Assembly (NCBI GenBank): GCA_947623755.1
Contig: CANQHB010000009.1
Span: forward strand, 1-19,681
Source of the DNA: an uncultured Bacilli bacterium
GTDB lineage: Bacteria; Bacillota_I; Bacilli_A; RF39; UBA660
DNA: 19,681 nt
Direction: 5' to 3'
Numbering within the stretch: the stretch's first letter is position 1; each line of letters begins with the position of its first letter. The position numbers and the translations under genes are program-made. This document shows positions 5,588 through 12,182 of the stretch, one piece after another. The notes below the pieces were generated by a model. That model ran no database searches, was not told where the DNA came from, and worked only from the letters and a program-made list of their open reading frames with translations.

Positions 5588-6883
5588 ATGCAAAAAATAG
5601 ATAAAAAATATGTTTATGAAATAAGTAAGAAAAAAGAAGAACCAGAATGGATGTTAAATTTTAGATTGCAAGCATTAGATAAATTTAATAGTTTAGATAA
5701 TCCTAATTTTGGACCAAAGTTAAATATTGATTTTCAAGCGATAACTTATTATAAAGATAATAAAAGTAAAATGACTGATGATTGGGAGAAAGTAGATACG
5801 GATATTCGAAATACTTTTTGTAATTTAGGAGTAGTTAAAGCTGAACAGGAATATTTATATGGAGTTACGAATCAATTTGAAAGTGAAGTAGTATATCATA
5901 ATATTAAAGATAAGAATAGTAAAGTAATATTTACAAGTAGTGATGAGGCTTTAAAAAAGTATCCGGAGTTATTTAAAAAGTATTTTAATAATTTAGTAAA
6001 ATATGATGAAAATAAATATACAGCTTTAAATGGGGCTTTTTGGAGTGGGGGTTCTTTCATTTATATTCCCAAACATACTAAGCTTGACCGACCTTTACAA
6101 AGTTATTTTCGTATTGATAGTGAAAACTTAGGCCAGTTTGAAAGAACTATTATTATTGTGGATGATTATGCGGAAGTAGAATACATTGAAGGATGTACCG
6201 CTAAAAGTTATTCGCAGACTAGTTTACATGCTGGAGTCGTGGAAATATATGTTGGAAAACAGGCGAAATGTAAGTATTCGACAATTCAAAATTGGAGTAA
6301 AGACGTGTATAATTTAGTAACGAAAAGAGCAATTGTGGAAGAAGACGGAGTAATGGAATGGATTGATGGTAATGTAGGTTCGTTAGTTACGATGAAATAT
6401 CCGTCTTGTATTTTAAAAGGTGATAGAGCAGTGGGTAATTCCATTAGCATTGCTTATGCTAGCGAGGGACAAGTGCTTGATGCTGGAGCTAAAATGATTC
6501 ATATAGGTAAAAATACAAAAAGTAATATTGTTAGTAAATCTATTTCGTTAAATGGCGGAGTAAGTATTTATCGGGGCACTACTAAAATAACTAAAGGGGC
6601 TCTTAATTCAAAAGCTACCGTAAAATGTGATACGATTATTTTAGATGAAAAAAGTAAGAGTGATACTTTCCCTAATAATATATTAGAAAATAGTAGTTCT
6701 ACTATTGAACATGAAGCGACTATTTCAAAAGTTAATAAGGAACAATTATTTTATTTAATGAGTAAAGGTTTAAGTGAAAATTTAGCTAAAGAACTTTTAG
6801 TCATGGGATTTATTAATGATTTTAAACATGAGTTACCTTTAGAATATGCCGTAGAACTTAATAGATTATTAAAAAGTTATTAA
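5588..6883 (+). CDS. sufB: Fe-S cluster assembly scaffold SufB
   Basis: Core subunit of the SufBCD scaffold on which Fe-S clusters are built from SufS/SufU-delivered sulfur; cytosolic. The sequence follows Gram-positive SufB nearly end to end: EEPEWMLNFRLQAL (17-30), FESEVVYHN (97-105), WSGGSFIYIPK (152-162), ENLGQFERTIIIVD (179-192), VEYIEGCTA (197-205), IQNWSKDVYNLVTKR (233-247), MEWIDGN (256-262). C347 in VKCDTIILD matches the essential Cys405 of E. coli SufB, and E374 in EHEA is also conserved. It is 431 residues against the usual about 465, missing part of the N-terminal extension. sufC, sufD, sufS and sufU are not adjacent, which is unusual. No Shine-Dalgarno sequence precedes ATG 5588 (GGCGATTAATT), so initiation may be near-leaderless. 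Confidence 0.95.
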   Translation: MQKIDKKYVYEISKKKEEPEWMLNFRLQALDKFNSLDNPNFGPKLNIDFQAITYYKDNKSKMTDDWEKVDTDIRNTFCNLGVVKAEQEYLYGVTNQFESEVVYHNIKDKNSKVIFTSSDEALKKYPELFKKYFNNLVKYDENKYTALNGAFWSGGSFIYIPKHTKLDRPLQSYFRIDSENLGQFERTIIIVDDYAEVEYIEGCTAKSYSQTSLHAGVVEIYVGKQAKCKYSTIQNWSKDVYNLVTKRAIVEEDGVMEWIDGNVGSLVTMKYPSCILKGDRAVGNSISIAYASEGQVLDAGAKMIHIGKNTKSNIVSKSISLNGGVSIYRGTTKITKGALNSKATVKCDTIILDEKSKSDTFPNNILENSSSTIEHEATISKVNKEQLFYLMSKGLSENLAKELLVMGFINDFKHELPLEYAVELNRLLKSY

Positions 6884-6887
6884 TTAT

Positions 6888-6973
6888 GCAGATTTTAGAA
6901 AATTGGCTAGCAGAAAATAGAAAATCTGTTAAGCAGATTTTAGAAAATTGGTAAGCAGATTTAAGAGAATTGT
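6888..6973 (+). repeat. Short direct repeats between sufB and ssb
   Basis: GCAGATTTTAGAAAATTGG occurs exactly at 6888-6906 and 6933-6951, with a degraded third copy at 6955-6973. AAAATCTG (6921-6928) and CAGATTTT (6934-6941) form a hairpin between copies but lack an immediate T tract. This may be a local duplication in a non-coding spacer. Confidence 0.6.
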
Positions 6974-6976
6974 TTT

Positions 6977-7005
6977 TTGACCAAAGAAAATTTCAATGCT
7001 ATACT
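6977..7005 (+). promoter_or_regulatory. Promoter of ssb
   Basis: TTGACC (6977-6982), a 17-nt spacer ending TGC, and TATACT (7000-7005): a near-consensus extended -10 promoter. Confidence 0.82.
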
Positions 7006-7032
7006 AAATTTTACAAGAAAGGAGGTATAGAC

Positions 7033-7365
7033 ATGAATAATGTTACTTTGGTTGGAAGACTAACCGCTGACCCCGAGGTTAAAGAGAGTACCGATGGGAC
7101 AGTAAGGACAGTAATTAATTTAGCCGTTTCCCGAGATTATAAAAATACAGATGGGATATATGACGCCGACTTTATCCGATGTGTGTTATGGAATGGAACC
7201 GCTAGTGCGACAAAAGATTACTGTCATAAAGGTGATGTAGTTGGAGTTAAAGGAAAATTACAATCACATAATTATGAAACAGATGATAACAAAAAGAAAA
7301 CGTGGTTAGAAGTTATTGTGGATAAAGTAACTTTTATAACCCCAAAAAACAGTAAGAATGAATAA
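7033..7365 (+). CDS. ssb: Single-stranded DNA-binding protein, short tail-less form
   Basis: OB-fold protein that coats single-stranded DNA in replication, repair or transformation. MNNVTLVGRLTADPEVK, VINLAVSRDYKN, DFIRCVLWNGTA, KGDVVGVKGKLQSHNYE and TWLEVIVDKVTFI follow the SSB fold in order. The product is 110 residues and stops straight after the OB domain, lacking the acidic tail ending in an aromatic residue that binds partner enzymes. In size and lack of tail it is like Bacillus SsbB (competence) rather than the essential SsbA, so a second full-length ssb is expected elsewhere. ATG 7033 follows GGAGG at 7021-7025; the upstream 21 codons contain the promoter and are not coding. Confidence 0.9.
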   Translation: MNNVTLVGRLTADPEVKESTDGTVRTVINLAVSRDYKNTDGIYDADFIRCVLWNGTASATKDYCHKGDVVGVKGKLQSHNYETDDNKKKTWLEVIVDKVTFITPKNSKNE

Positions 7366-7384
7366 AATGTCCTCAAATATATTG

Positions 7385-7400
7385 ATATTTTGCAAAATAT
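7385..7400. promoter_or_regulatory. 16-bp perfect palindrome, possible operator
   Basis: ATATTTTGCAAAATAT lies between ssb and the XRE regulator, with no T tract after it, so it is not a terminator. A helix-turn-helix dimer site is the simplest reading, but it lies about 55 bp upstream of the regulator's -10 box and binding is unproven. Confidence 0.35.
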
Positions 7401-7484
7401 GGGTCTTAATTTTTACCATAGGTGGAAAAGTAACAAATAAGGGCTAACTAAAGTTATAATCTGTTTATGAACGAGGGTGATGGG

Positions 7485-7844
7485 ATGTTAAACGGAAACA
7501 GACTAAGAGAGGTCAGAAAAAGAAAAGGTTTAACACAAACAGAATTAGGAGAGTTAATCGGTGTTGGTAAATCAGCTATATGCTGTTACGAAAATGAAAC
7601 ACGAAATCCGACTTTAGAAGCGGTAATTGAAATGATTCATGTTTTTGGAGTAAGTGCTGACTATCTTTTAGGTGCAGATTATCTTGTTAAGATAAGTGAT
7701 AATCCTAAAGATGAACAATATGTGCAAATGACTCGCGAAGAAATAATCTTTATCGAGGAACTTAAAAAGAATAAGATGGTATATGACATACTTCTGCAAG
7801 ATCCAAGACGAGGCGCAGAGCTAATTAAAAAAGAAATTGGTTAA
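7485..7844 (+). CDS. XRE-family transcriptional regulator
   Basis: 119 residues. The N-terminal helix-turn-helix of the Cro/C1 type is clear: LREVRKRKGLTQTELGELIG (7-26), then KSAICCYENETRNPTLEAV with the recognition helix, and FGVSADYLLGAD at the end of the domain. The remaining about 55 residues (EQYVQMTREEIIFIEELKK...) are helical and probably dimerise. ATG 7485 follows GAGGGTGA; an in-frame ATG at 7467 falls on the predicted transcription start (TATAAT 7455-7460) with no ribosome binding site. Single gene between ssb and a terminator that overlaps its stop codon. Targets unknown. Confidence 0.88.
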   Translation: MLNGNRLREVRKRKGLTQTELGELIGVGKSAICCYENETRNPTLEAVIEMIHVFGVSADYLLGADYLVKISDNPKDEQYVQMTREEIIFIEELKKNKMVYDILLQDPRRGAELIKKEIG

Positions 7845-7868
7845 AATAGTTTTAGCCAATTTTTTTTA
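7837..7868 (+). terminator. Terminator after the XRE gene
   Basis: TTGGTTAAAA (7837-7846), TAG loop, TTTTAGCCAA (7850-7859), then eight T residues. The stem has one G-U pair and contains the TAA stop. Confidence 0.88.
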
Positions 7869-7894
7869 GCATATAATTTTTTAGGTGAATTAAA

Positions 7895-8680
7895 TTGAAG
7901 AAATATTATCAATATTTAGGTTTAGCAATAATTATGGTTTTTAGTTTTTATTATACCGAAAAAATAGCTAGTATTGTTTTGAATAAAAATCCGTTAATGA
8001 TAGAAATAAATAAACAAAAAGATAATTATGAGGTTAAAAGTGTTAATGCTCTTATAGATGGTGATTATATAACTCCCGGGATTAATGGGATAGAGGTTAA
8101 TGCTAGAAATTCTTTTTATAATATGCAAGAAGCTAATGTATTTAATAAATATTTTTTGGTTTATGAACAAGTAAAGCCCAAGATTTCCGTGGATAATAAT
8201 AAAGATAAAATAATTAGGAATGGGAATCGGAAGTTAAAAAAAGTAAGTTTAATAATAGATGTCGAAAACGAGATAAGTAATTATTTAAAAGAAAATAAGA
8301 TTAAAGCTAGTTTGTTAGTAACTAATAATACGTATAAAAAAAATAATTATTTTGAAGTTATTAATAATGATAAAGAAGAATTTAAAGACTTAGAAAATAA
8401 TTTAAATCTTAATAAAGAAAATAAAAATATTTGTGTGTTAAATCCAGAAATTAAAAGTATTTGTCTAAAATATCGAAATTATTTAATTGAACCAGAGCTA
8501 ACCCTTAATAGTACCAATTTTTTAGAAGTTAAAAAAAATATTTTAAATGGGAGTATTATTTTAATTAAAAGTAATGCAAAATTAGAAGAAGTTAAGTTAT
8601 TAATTAAAGAAATTAATTATAAAGGTTTAGAGATGGTGTATTTAAGTGAAATTATAAAAGAAGATAATGATAATTATTAA
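7895..8680 (+). CDS. Membrane-anchored, degenerate polysaccharide-deacetylase-like protein
   Basis: 261 residues beginning at TTG 7895, which has AGGTGA 6 nt upstream. Residues 6-28 form an uncleaved signal anchor (YLGLAIIMVFSFYYTEKIA), so the rest lies outside the cell. A conserved-looking segment DGDYITPGINGIEV (55-68) is followed by KKVSLIIDVENEI (115-127), KIKASLLVTN (135-144), NGSIILIKSN (217-226) and INYKGLEMVYLSEI (239-252). The order of these strands matches NodB-type polysaccharide deacetylases (first strand, 'KATFFV' strand, 'G.IIL.H' strand, 'GY.FV.LSE'). The Asp-Asp and His-x-His metal ligands are missing and the domain is short, so deacetylase activity is unlikely. A binding or structural envelope role is inference. 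Confidence 0.55.
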   Translation: MKKYYQYLGLAIIMVFSFYYTEKIASIVLNKNPLMIEINKQKDNYEVKSVNALIDGDYITPGINGIEVNARNSFYNMQEANVFNKYFLVYEQVKPKISVDNNKDKIIRNGNRKLKKVSLIIDVENEISNYLKENKIKASLLVTNNTYKKNNYFEVINNDKEEFKDLENNLNLNKENKNICVLNPEIKSICLKYRNYLIEPELTLNSTNFLEVKKNILNGSIILIKSNAKLEEVKLLIKEINYKGLEMVYLSEIIKEDNDNY

Positions 8681-8682
8681 AT

Positions 8683-8704
8683 AAAAAAACACCAATAATG
8701 GTGT
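8683..8704 (-). terminator. Terminator of the ribbon-helix-helix operon
   Basis: Minus strand ACACCA-TTAT-TGGTGT (8704-8689) followed by a run of T (complement of A 8683-8688). On the plus strand the stem is not followed directly by T, so it should not stop transcripts from the gene ending at 8680. Confidence 0.75.
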
Positions 8705-8710
8705 AGGATT

Positions 8711-8860
8711 TTATTTTTGGTCTTTATGTTTATTTTCGAGATAGCGTATTAAAATAGTTACAATTAAGTTATTAAAACTTCTATTTTCTTCACGAGCAAT
8801 TTCATCAAGCTCTTTTTTTATGTCTTCACTCATTCTTATAGTGGCTGTGATACTATTCAT
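8711..8860 (-). CDS. Ribbon-helix-helix (Arc/MetJ-type) small protein, second of a pair
   Basis: 49 residues: ATIRMSEDIKKELDEIA is the DNA-contacting strand plus helix 1, and ENRSFNNLIVTILIRYLEN is the turn plus helix 2. It is a clear paralog of the preceding gene (ENRSFNNLIVTILIRYLE against DNRSLNNLVATILIKYVE). The ATG at 8860 overlaps the upstream gene's last 8 nt (ATGAATAG), so translation is probably coupled; its own ribosome binding site (AGGGAAAG) is weak. Such proteins bind DNA as dimers and often act as antitoxins or copy-control repressors. No toxin gene follows; a terminator does. Confidence 0.85.
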   Translation of the reverse strand: MNSITATIRMSEDIKKELDEIAREENRSFNNLIVTILIRYLENKHKDQK

Positions 8861-9008
8861 TTTTACTTTCCCTTTCTCTTTTTTCTACATATTTAATTAA
8901 TATTGTTGCAACTAGATTGTTTAAACTACGATTATCTTCTAATGCAAACATGTCCAGTTTTTTCTTGATTTCTTCATCAATTCGTAAATAAATTACATCT
9001 TTATTCAT
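8853..9008 (-). CDS. Ribbon-helix-helix (Arc/MetJ-type) small protein, first of a pair
   Basis: 51 residues: VIYLRIDEEIKKKLDMFA gives the beta strand and helix 1, DNRSLNNLVATILIKYVEK the turn and helix 2, and a charged tail ends KRERESKNE. ATG 9008 has GAGGTGA upstream; the ten extra upstream codons in frame include the ribosome binding site and are not coding. It overlaps the second RHH gene by 8 nt. Likely autoregulatory, as is common in the family: TGATATCA (9008-9015) and further GATAT half-sites lie around the start. No partner toxin is encoded on either side. Confidence 0.85.
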   Translation of the reverse strand: MNKDVIYLRIDEEIKKKLDMFALEDNRSLNNLVATILIKYVEKRERESKNE

Positions 9009-9118
9009 GATATCACCTCGATATATATATGATAGCATATTTTAATTCGAAAACGTGCTTGCATTAAGATATCTTTTGTGATATTCAAATATTGGCAAGA
9101 TATGATTATCTTTTTATG

Positions 9119-9141
9119 GTGGGAGTAATATCCCACTTTTT
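9119..9141 (+). terminator. Plus-strand terminator with no gene directly before it
   Basis: GTGGGA (9119-9124) and TCCCAC (9131-9136) with a 6-nt loop, followed by TTTTT. The nearest plus-strand gene ends at 8680, over 430 nt upstream. Either that gene's transcript runs through the RHH pair in antisense and ends here, or a short RNA starts in between (weak TTGCAT at 9059-9064). Confidence 0.7.
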
Positions 9142-9156
9142 GTTTACAGCTAAGAC

Positions 9157-9185
9157 TTGCTAAAAATTAAGATATTTGATATAAT
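9157..9185 (+). promoter_or_regulatory. Promoter of the RNase J-like gene
   Basis: TTGCTA (9157-9162), 17-nt spacer ending TGA, TATAAT (9180-9185). Confidence 0.78.
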
Positions 9186-9242
9186 TAGAATGCTTTAGAA
9201 CTTTTTTTATTTATATTAATTTTTAGAAATGGAGTGATTTTT

Positions 9243-10877
9243 ATGAGTAAAATAAAGATTTTTAGTCTGGGTGGATTAGATGAAAATGGCAAGAATATGT
9301 ATGCCATTGAAATAGATAAAGATATCTTTTTATTTGATTGTGGCCTTAAATATGCTAGTGGAAATATGTTAGGAATTGATTATATTATTCCGGATTTTAC
9401 TTATTTAGTTAAAAATAAAAAAAGAATAAAAGGGTTATTTATAACACATGGACATTATGAAAATATGGGGGCAACGGCCGATTTATTATCTGTACTTCCG
9501 GGTTTAAGAGTGTATGCAACAAAATTTACAAAGTATGTTTTAATGGAAATGGGAGTAAATGTTGATAAAATAATGGAAATTAAAGCTCATAAGAAAATTA
9601 ATTTTGGTCCAGTTAGTATTTTTCCTATTTCTGTATCTCATAGTGCTCCCGATGCCGTAATGTATGTAATTAATACTAAAGATGGAGCAATTTGTTACAC
9701 AGGCGATTTTATATTTGACCCAGCAATGATGGGGGCTTATGACATGGATTTAGGTAAAATTGCTTATGTGGGAAAGCAAGGCGTTTTATGTTTACTTTCC
9801 GAATCAGTTTATAGTGAAAATGTAGGACATACTTCTCCTAATCATAAATTGGGTGACGTTTTTAGAAAGGCTATTAAAAATGCTGAGGGAAGAATAATGT
9901 TTTTAGTTTTGCCAACCCATCTTTATACCATTCAAGAAATATTTGACGCCGCGGTAAATACTCATCGAAAAATTGTTATAATGGGGAAGAGACTTCAAAA
10001 TATGGTTAATTTTGGGTTAAATAATGAATACCTTACAATTGGAAATGATATTTTAGGAGATTTAACCAATATTAATGATAATAATGCTATATTACTTATT
10101 TGTGATGATAAAGCTAGTCCTTATGCGGCAATGCAAAAAATATATAATGGGTATGATAAGTTTATTAAACTTAAAAGTAATGACACTATTGTTTTTTCAG
10201 AACCAAGATATGATAGTAATGAAAAAGTGTTAGTTAAATTAGAAAATGATTTAGCGCAAGAAGGTTGTGAAATTGTTAATATTCCAAATGATAAAATGAT
10301 TTTACACCATGCTTCAAGTGAAGATTTAATGCAAATGATTAAATTAATGCGACCTAAATATTATATGCCAGTTAAAGGAGAATACCGGTATATGGTTGGG
10401 AATGCAGATTTAGCTTATAGTTTAGGAATGCCCCGAGATAATATTATTTTAAAACAAAATGGAGAAGTGGTTGAATTTATTGATGGGGTATTACAAAATA
10501 CGCAAGAAAAAATTAAAGTTAATGATTGTTTAATTGATGGTAAATCAAGTGATGACGTAGGCGAATTAGTTATTAAAGATAGAGAAATGCTTAGTGAAAA
10601 TGGAATTGTGTTAATAAGTGCTACAATTTCTAAGAAAGATAAAGTATTATTAGTGGGGCCTGAGGTTACCACAAGAGGATTTATCTATATTAAAGATAGC
10701 CTAGATATGATTAGTGAAATTAAAAGAATTAGTACAACAATAATTGAGCGAAATATAACACCTAATTATGTGGATTATAATAAAATTAAGACGGAAGTTC
10801 GAGATGAATTAAGTAATTATTTATATGAACAAACTGAATGTAAGCCAATGATTATTGCAGTGGTGCAAGAAGTATAA
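9243..10877 (+). CDS. RNase J family protein with altered active site (RNase J2-like)
   Basis: 544-residue metallo-beta-lactamase/beta-CASP protein of RNase J length. RNase J enzymes form the 5'-3' exonuclease and endonuclease complex of Gram-positive mRNA decay and rRNA maturation. Landmarks are LGGLDENGKNMYAIE (9-23), FDCGLKY (31-37), THGHYENMG (68-76), SVSHSAPDA (130-138), YTGDFIFD (152-159), the beta-CASP part, HHASSEDLMQMIKLM (355-369), MPVKGEYR (375-382), and the C-terminal GPEVTTRGFIYIK with a terminal dimerisation domain. The normal HGHxDH has become HGHYEN (E73, N74 for Asp, His), and PVHGE has become PVKGE (K378), so metal binding should be impaired. RNase J2 of Firmicutes likewise has incomplete metal ligands and acts mainly as partner of J1. 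ATG 9243 follows GGAGTGA; GTG 9234 is within that site. Confidence 0.88.
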   Translation: MSKIKIFSLGGLDENGKNMYAIEIDKDIFLFDCGLKYASGNMLGIDYIIPDFTYLVKNKKRIKGLFITHGHYENMGATADLLSVLPGLRVYATKFTKYVLMEMGVNVDKIMEIKAHKKINFGPVSIFPISVSHSAPDAVMYVINTKDGAICYTGDFIFDPAMMGAYDMDLGKIAYVGKQGVLCLLSESVYSENVGHTSPNHKLGDVFRKAIKNAEGRIMFLVLPTHLYTIQEIFDAAVNTHRKIVIMGKRLQNMVNFGLNNEYLTIGNDILGDLTNINDNNAILLICDDKASPYAAMQKIYNGYDKFIKLKSNDTIVFSEPRYDSNEKVLVKLENDLAQEGCEIVNIPNDKMILHHASSEDLMQMIKLMRPKYYMPVKGEYRYMVGNADLAYSLGMPRDNIILKQNGEVVEFIDGVLQNTQEKIKVNDCLIDGKSSDDVGELVIKDREMLSENGIVLISATISKKDKVLLVGPEVTTRGFIYIKDSLDMISEIKRISTTIIERNITPNYVDYNKIKTEVRDELSNYLYEQTECKPMIIAVVQEV

Positions 10878-10986
10878 GATTTTATGAAAAAAAATATCAA
10901 TTGTAGGCTGGGGAAATCAAAAGGAAAGGATTAAGGCAGTAGGAACGATATCTTCTTCATTATTTTATTAAGTATGAAATAGAATA

Positions 10987-11017
10987 AATCATCCATAATA
11001 GTAATGGGTGATTTTTT
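10987..11017 (+). terminator. Hairpin plus T tract that contains the next gene's ribosome binding site
   Basis: AATCATCCAT (10987-10996) pairs with ATGGGTGATT (11004-11013) over 10 bp including one G-U, with a 7-nt loop and six T residues at 11012-11017. It has the form of a terminator for the RNase J-like gene. GGGTGA (11006-11011), in its 3' arm, is the only Shine-Dalgarno candidate for ATG 11018. In the folded state that site would be hidden. Confidence 0.75.
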
Positions 11018-11458
11018 ATGAAAGAAAAAGAAAATATTGATTTTTTAAACTTAATTTATCAAAATGCACAAATGGGGTTAATTGGGATAGATTGTGTAAC
11101 GGATAAAGTAGAAAGTAAAGAAATTCTTAAGATAATTAAGGAACAAAGAAAAGAGTATGAACATTTTTGTAGTAATGCTGAGAAAATTTTATTAAAATAT
11201 GGGGCACATGAAGAAGAGATTAGCGCTATGCAAAAGCTATCTAGTAAGATTATGAGTGAATTAATGACAATAAATAAAGATGATAAAAATATTGTTAAAT
11301 TAATGATGGAAGGTAATGAAAAAGGGGTAATTGCGATAAAAGAAAAAATAAATATGTATGAAGATATGGATGGCATTGATAAAGAAGTACTAGATTTAGC
11401 GAAAAAACTTTATGAAACAGAAGAACATAATCGAGAAGAGTTTGAATCTTATTTATAA
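11018..11458 (+). CDS. Helical-bundle protein, ferritin-like/DUF2383-like
   Basis: 146 residues, almost all helical. Four helix-like blocks are visible: IDFLNLIYQNAQMGLIGIDCV (8-28), EILKIIKEQRKEYEHFCSNAEKIL (35-58), ISAMQKLSSKIMSELMTI (68-85), and IVKLMMEGNEKGVIAIKEKI followed by LAKKLYETEEHNREEFESYL. The 'NxxMG' start and the E-rich last helix resemble small ferritin-like proteins common in Firmicutes with no assigned function; I cannot identify a clear di-iron ligand set. The start is ATG 11018, right after the hairpin described above. A terminator overlaps the stop, so expression depends on read-through from upstream or on an unseen promoter. Confidence 0.6.
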   Translation: MKEKENIDFLNLIYQNAQMGLIGIDCVTDKVESKEILKIIKEQRKEYEHFCSNAEKILLKYGAHEEEISAMQKLSSKIMSELMTINKDDKNIVKLMMEGNEKGVIAIKEKINMYEDMDGIDKEVLDLAKKLYETEEHNREEFESYL

Positions 11459-11468
11459 CTCTTTTTTT
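11436..11468 (+). terminator. Terminator after the helical-bundle gene
   Basis: AAGAGTT (11436-11442) and AACTCTT (11457-11463) form a 7-bp stem with a 14-nt loop, followed by a T run. The TAA stop overlaps the 3' arm. Confidence 0.65.
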
Positions 11469-11486
11469 ATTGTTGTATTTTAGGAA

Positions 11487-11515
11487 TTGATTTTTAGTTA
11501 GTTTTTAGTTATAAT
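11487..11515 (+). promoter_or_regulatory. Promoter of the four-gene envelope operon
   Basis: TTGATT (11487-11492), 17-nt spacer, TATAAT (11510-11515). Confidence 0.8.
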
Positions 11516-11536
11516 TATTAATTGTAGGAGGCTAAA

Positions 11537-12169
11537 ATGAAGAAAATATTCCTACTATGCGCAATTATGTTTTTACTTACAGGTTGCAGTAGTGTAAACA
11601 ATAGTAGTATAGATGAGATTATAAGTAATGCTAGTGATAGCCGAGTAAAAACTTTAAATACCAATAGAAAAGGATATCGTTACTATAAACCACGAGGGTT
11701 AACGTTAAAAAGTAGTGATAATTATAATGAAGTACTGACAGATGGAAGATATGTTTATTATTTGTATGTAGATATTGTGAGTTATTTTAATAAAGTAAAT
11801 TTTAGTTATAAAGAAAATCCGAATGCTTATTATTCAAAAAGTTTAAATTTTGATGGAAAACTTGGTTATGTAGAAATAAATAATTATAAAAATAACCAAT
11901 ATTTGATTGAAATTATGTATAATTATGCTAAAATAGAAGTAATAGGATATGAACAGGATATTAAAAATATGATGGCTTATCTTATGAGTATAATTACTTC
12001 TATTACTTATAATGATGATATTATTAATAATTATTTAAGTAGTAATGAAGAAAAAATGGATGAAGAAAAATTTGATATATTTGAAATTGTCGGTAGTGAT
12101 AATTATTTGGAATTTACTACTGAAGAAGAAACAAATGATGGAAGACACGATCCGGATTATATAAAATAG
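11537..12169 (+). CDS. Lipoprotein of unknown function
   Basis: 210 residues. MKKIFLLCAIMFLLTGC is a classic lipoprotein signal with lipobox LLTGC and the modified cysteine at 17, so the protein is anchored to the outer face of the membrane. The mature part is rich in Tyr, Asn and Ser (YRYYKPRGLTLKSSDNYNEV, VYYLYVDIVSYFNK) with an acidic C-terminus (EEETNDGRHDPDYIK). AGGAGG lies 5 nt before ATG 11537. It heads an operon whose later genes encode membrane or envelope-type proteins, which supports a cell-surface role. Family not recognised. Confidence 0.8.
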   Translation: MKKIFLLCAIMFLLTGCSSVNNSSIDEIISNASDSRVKTLNTNRKGYRYYKPRGLTLKSSDNYNEVLTDGRYVYYLYVDIVSYFNKVNFSYKENPNAYYSKSLNFDGKLGYVEINNYKNNQYLIEIMYNYAKIEVIGYEQDIKNMMAYLMSIITSITYNDDIINNYLSSNEEKMDEEKFDIFEIVGSDNYLEFTTEEETNDGRHDPDYIK

Positions 12170-12182
12170 GAAGGTGATACAG

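Noticed and set aside
6888..6973. Possible CRISPR array
   Set aside because: Only two exact repeats with unequal, related spacers and no cas genes anywhere in the window.
7467..7484. Upstream ATG start for the XRE gene
   Set aside because: It coincides with the predicted transcription start and has no ribosome binding site, while ATG 7485 has GAGGGTGA at a good distance.
10415..10672. Minus-strand frame inside the RNase J-like gene
   Set aside because: Shadow of conserved coding sequence.
11059..11376. Minus-strand frame opposite the helical-bundle gene
   Set aside because: Hydrophobic antisense product typical of a shadow of a helical, charged protein; no promoter or ribosome binding site.
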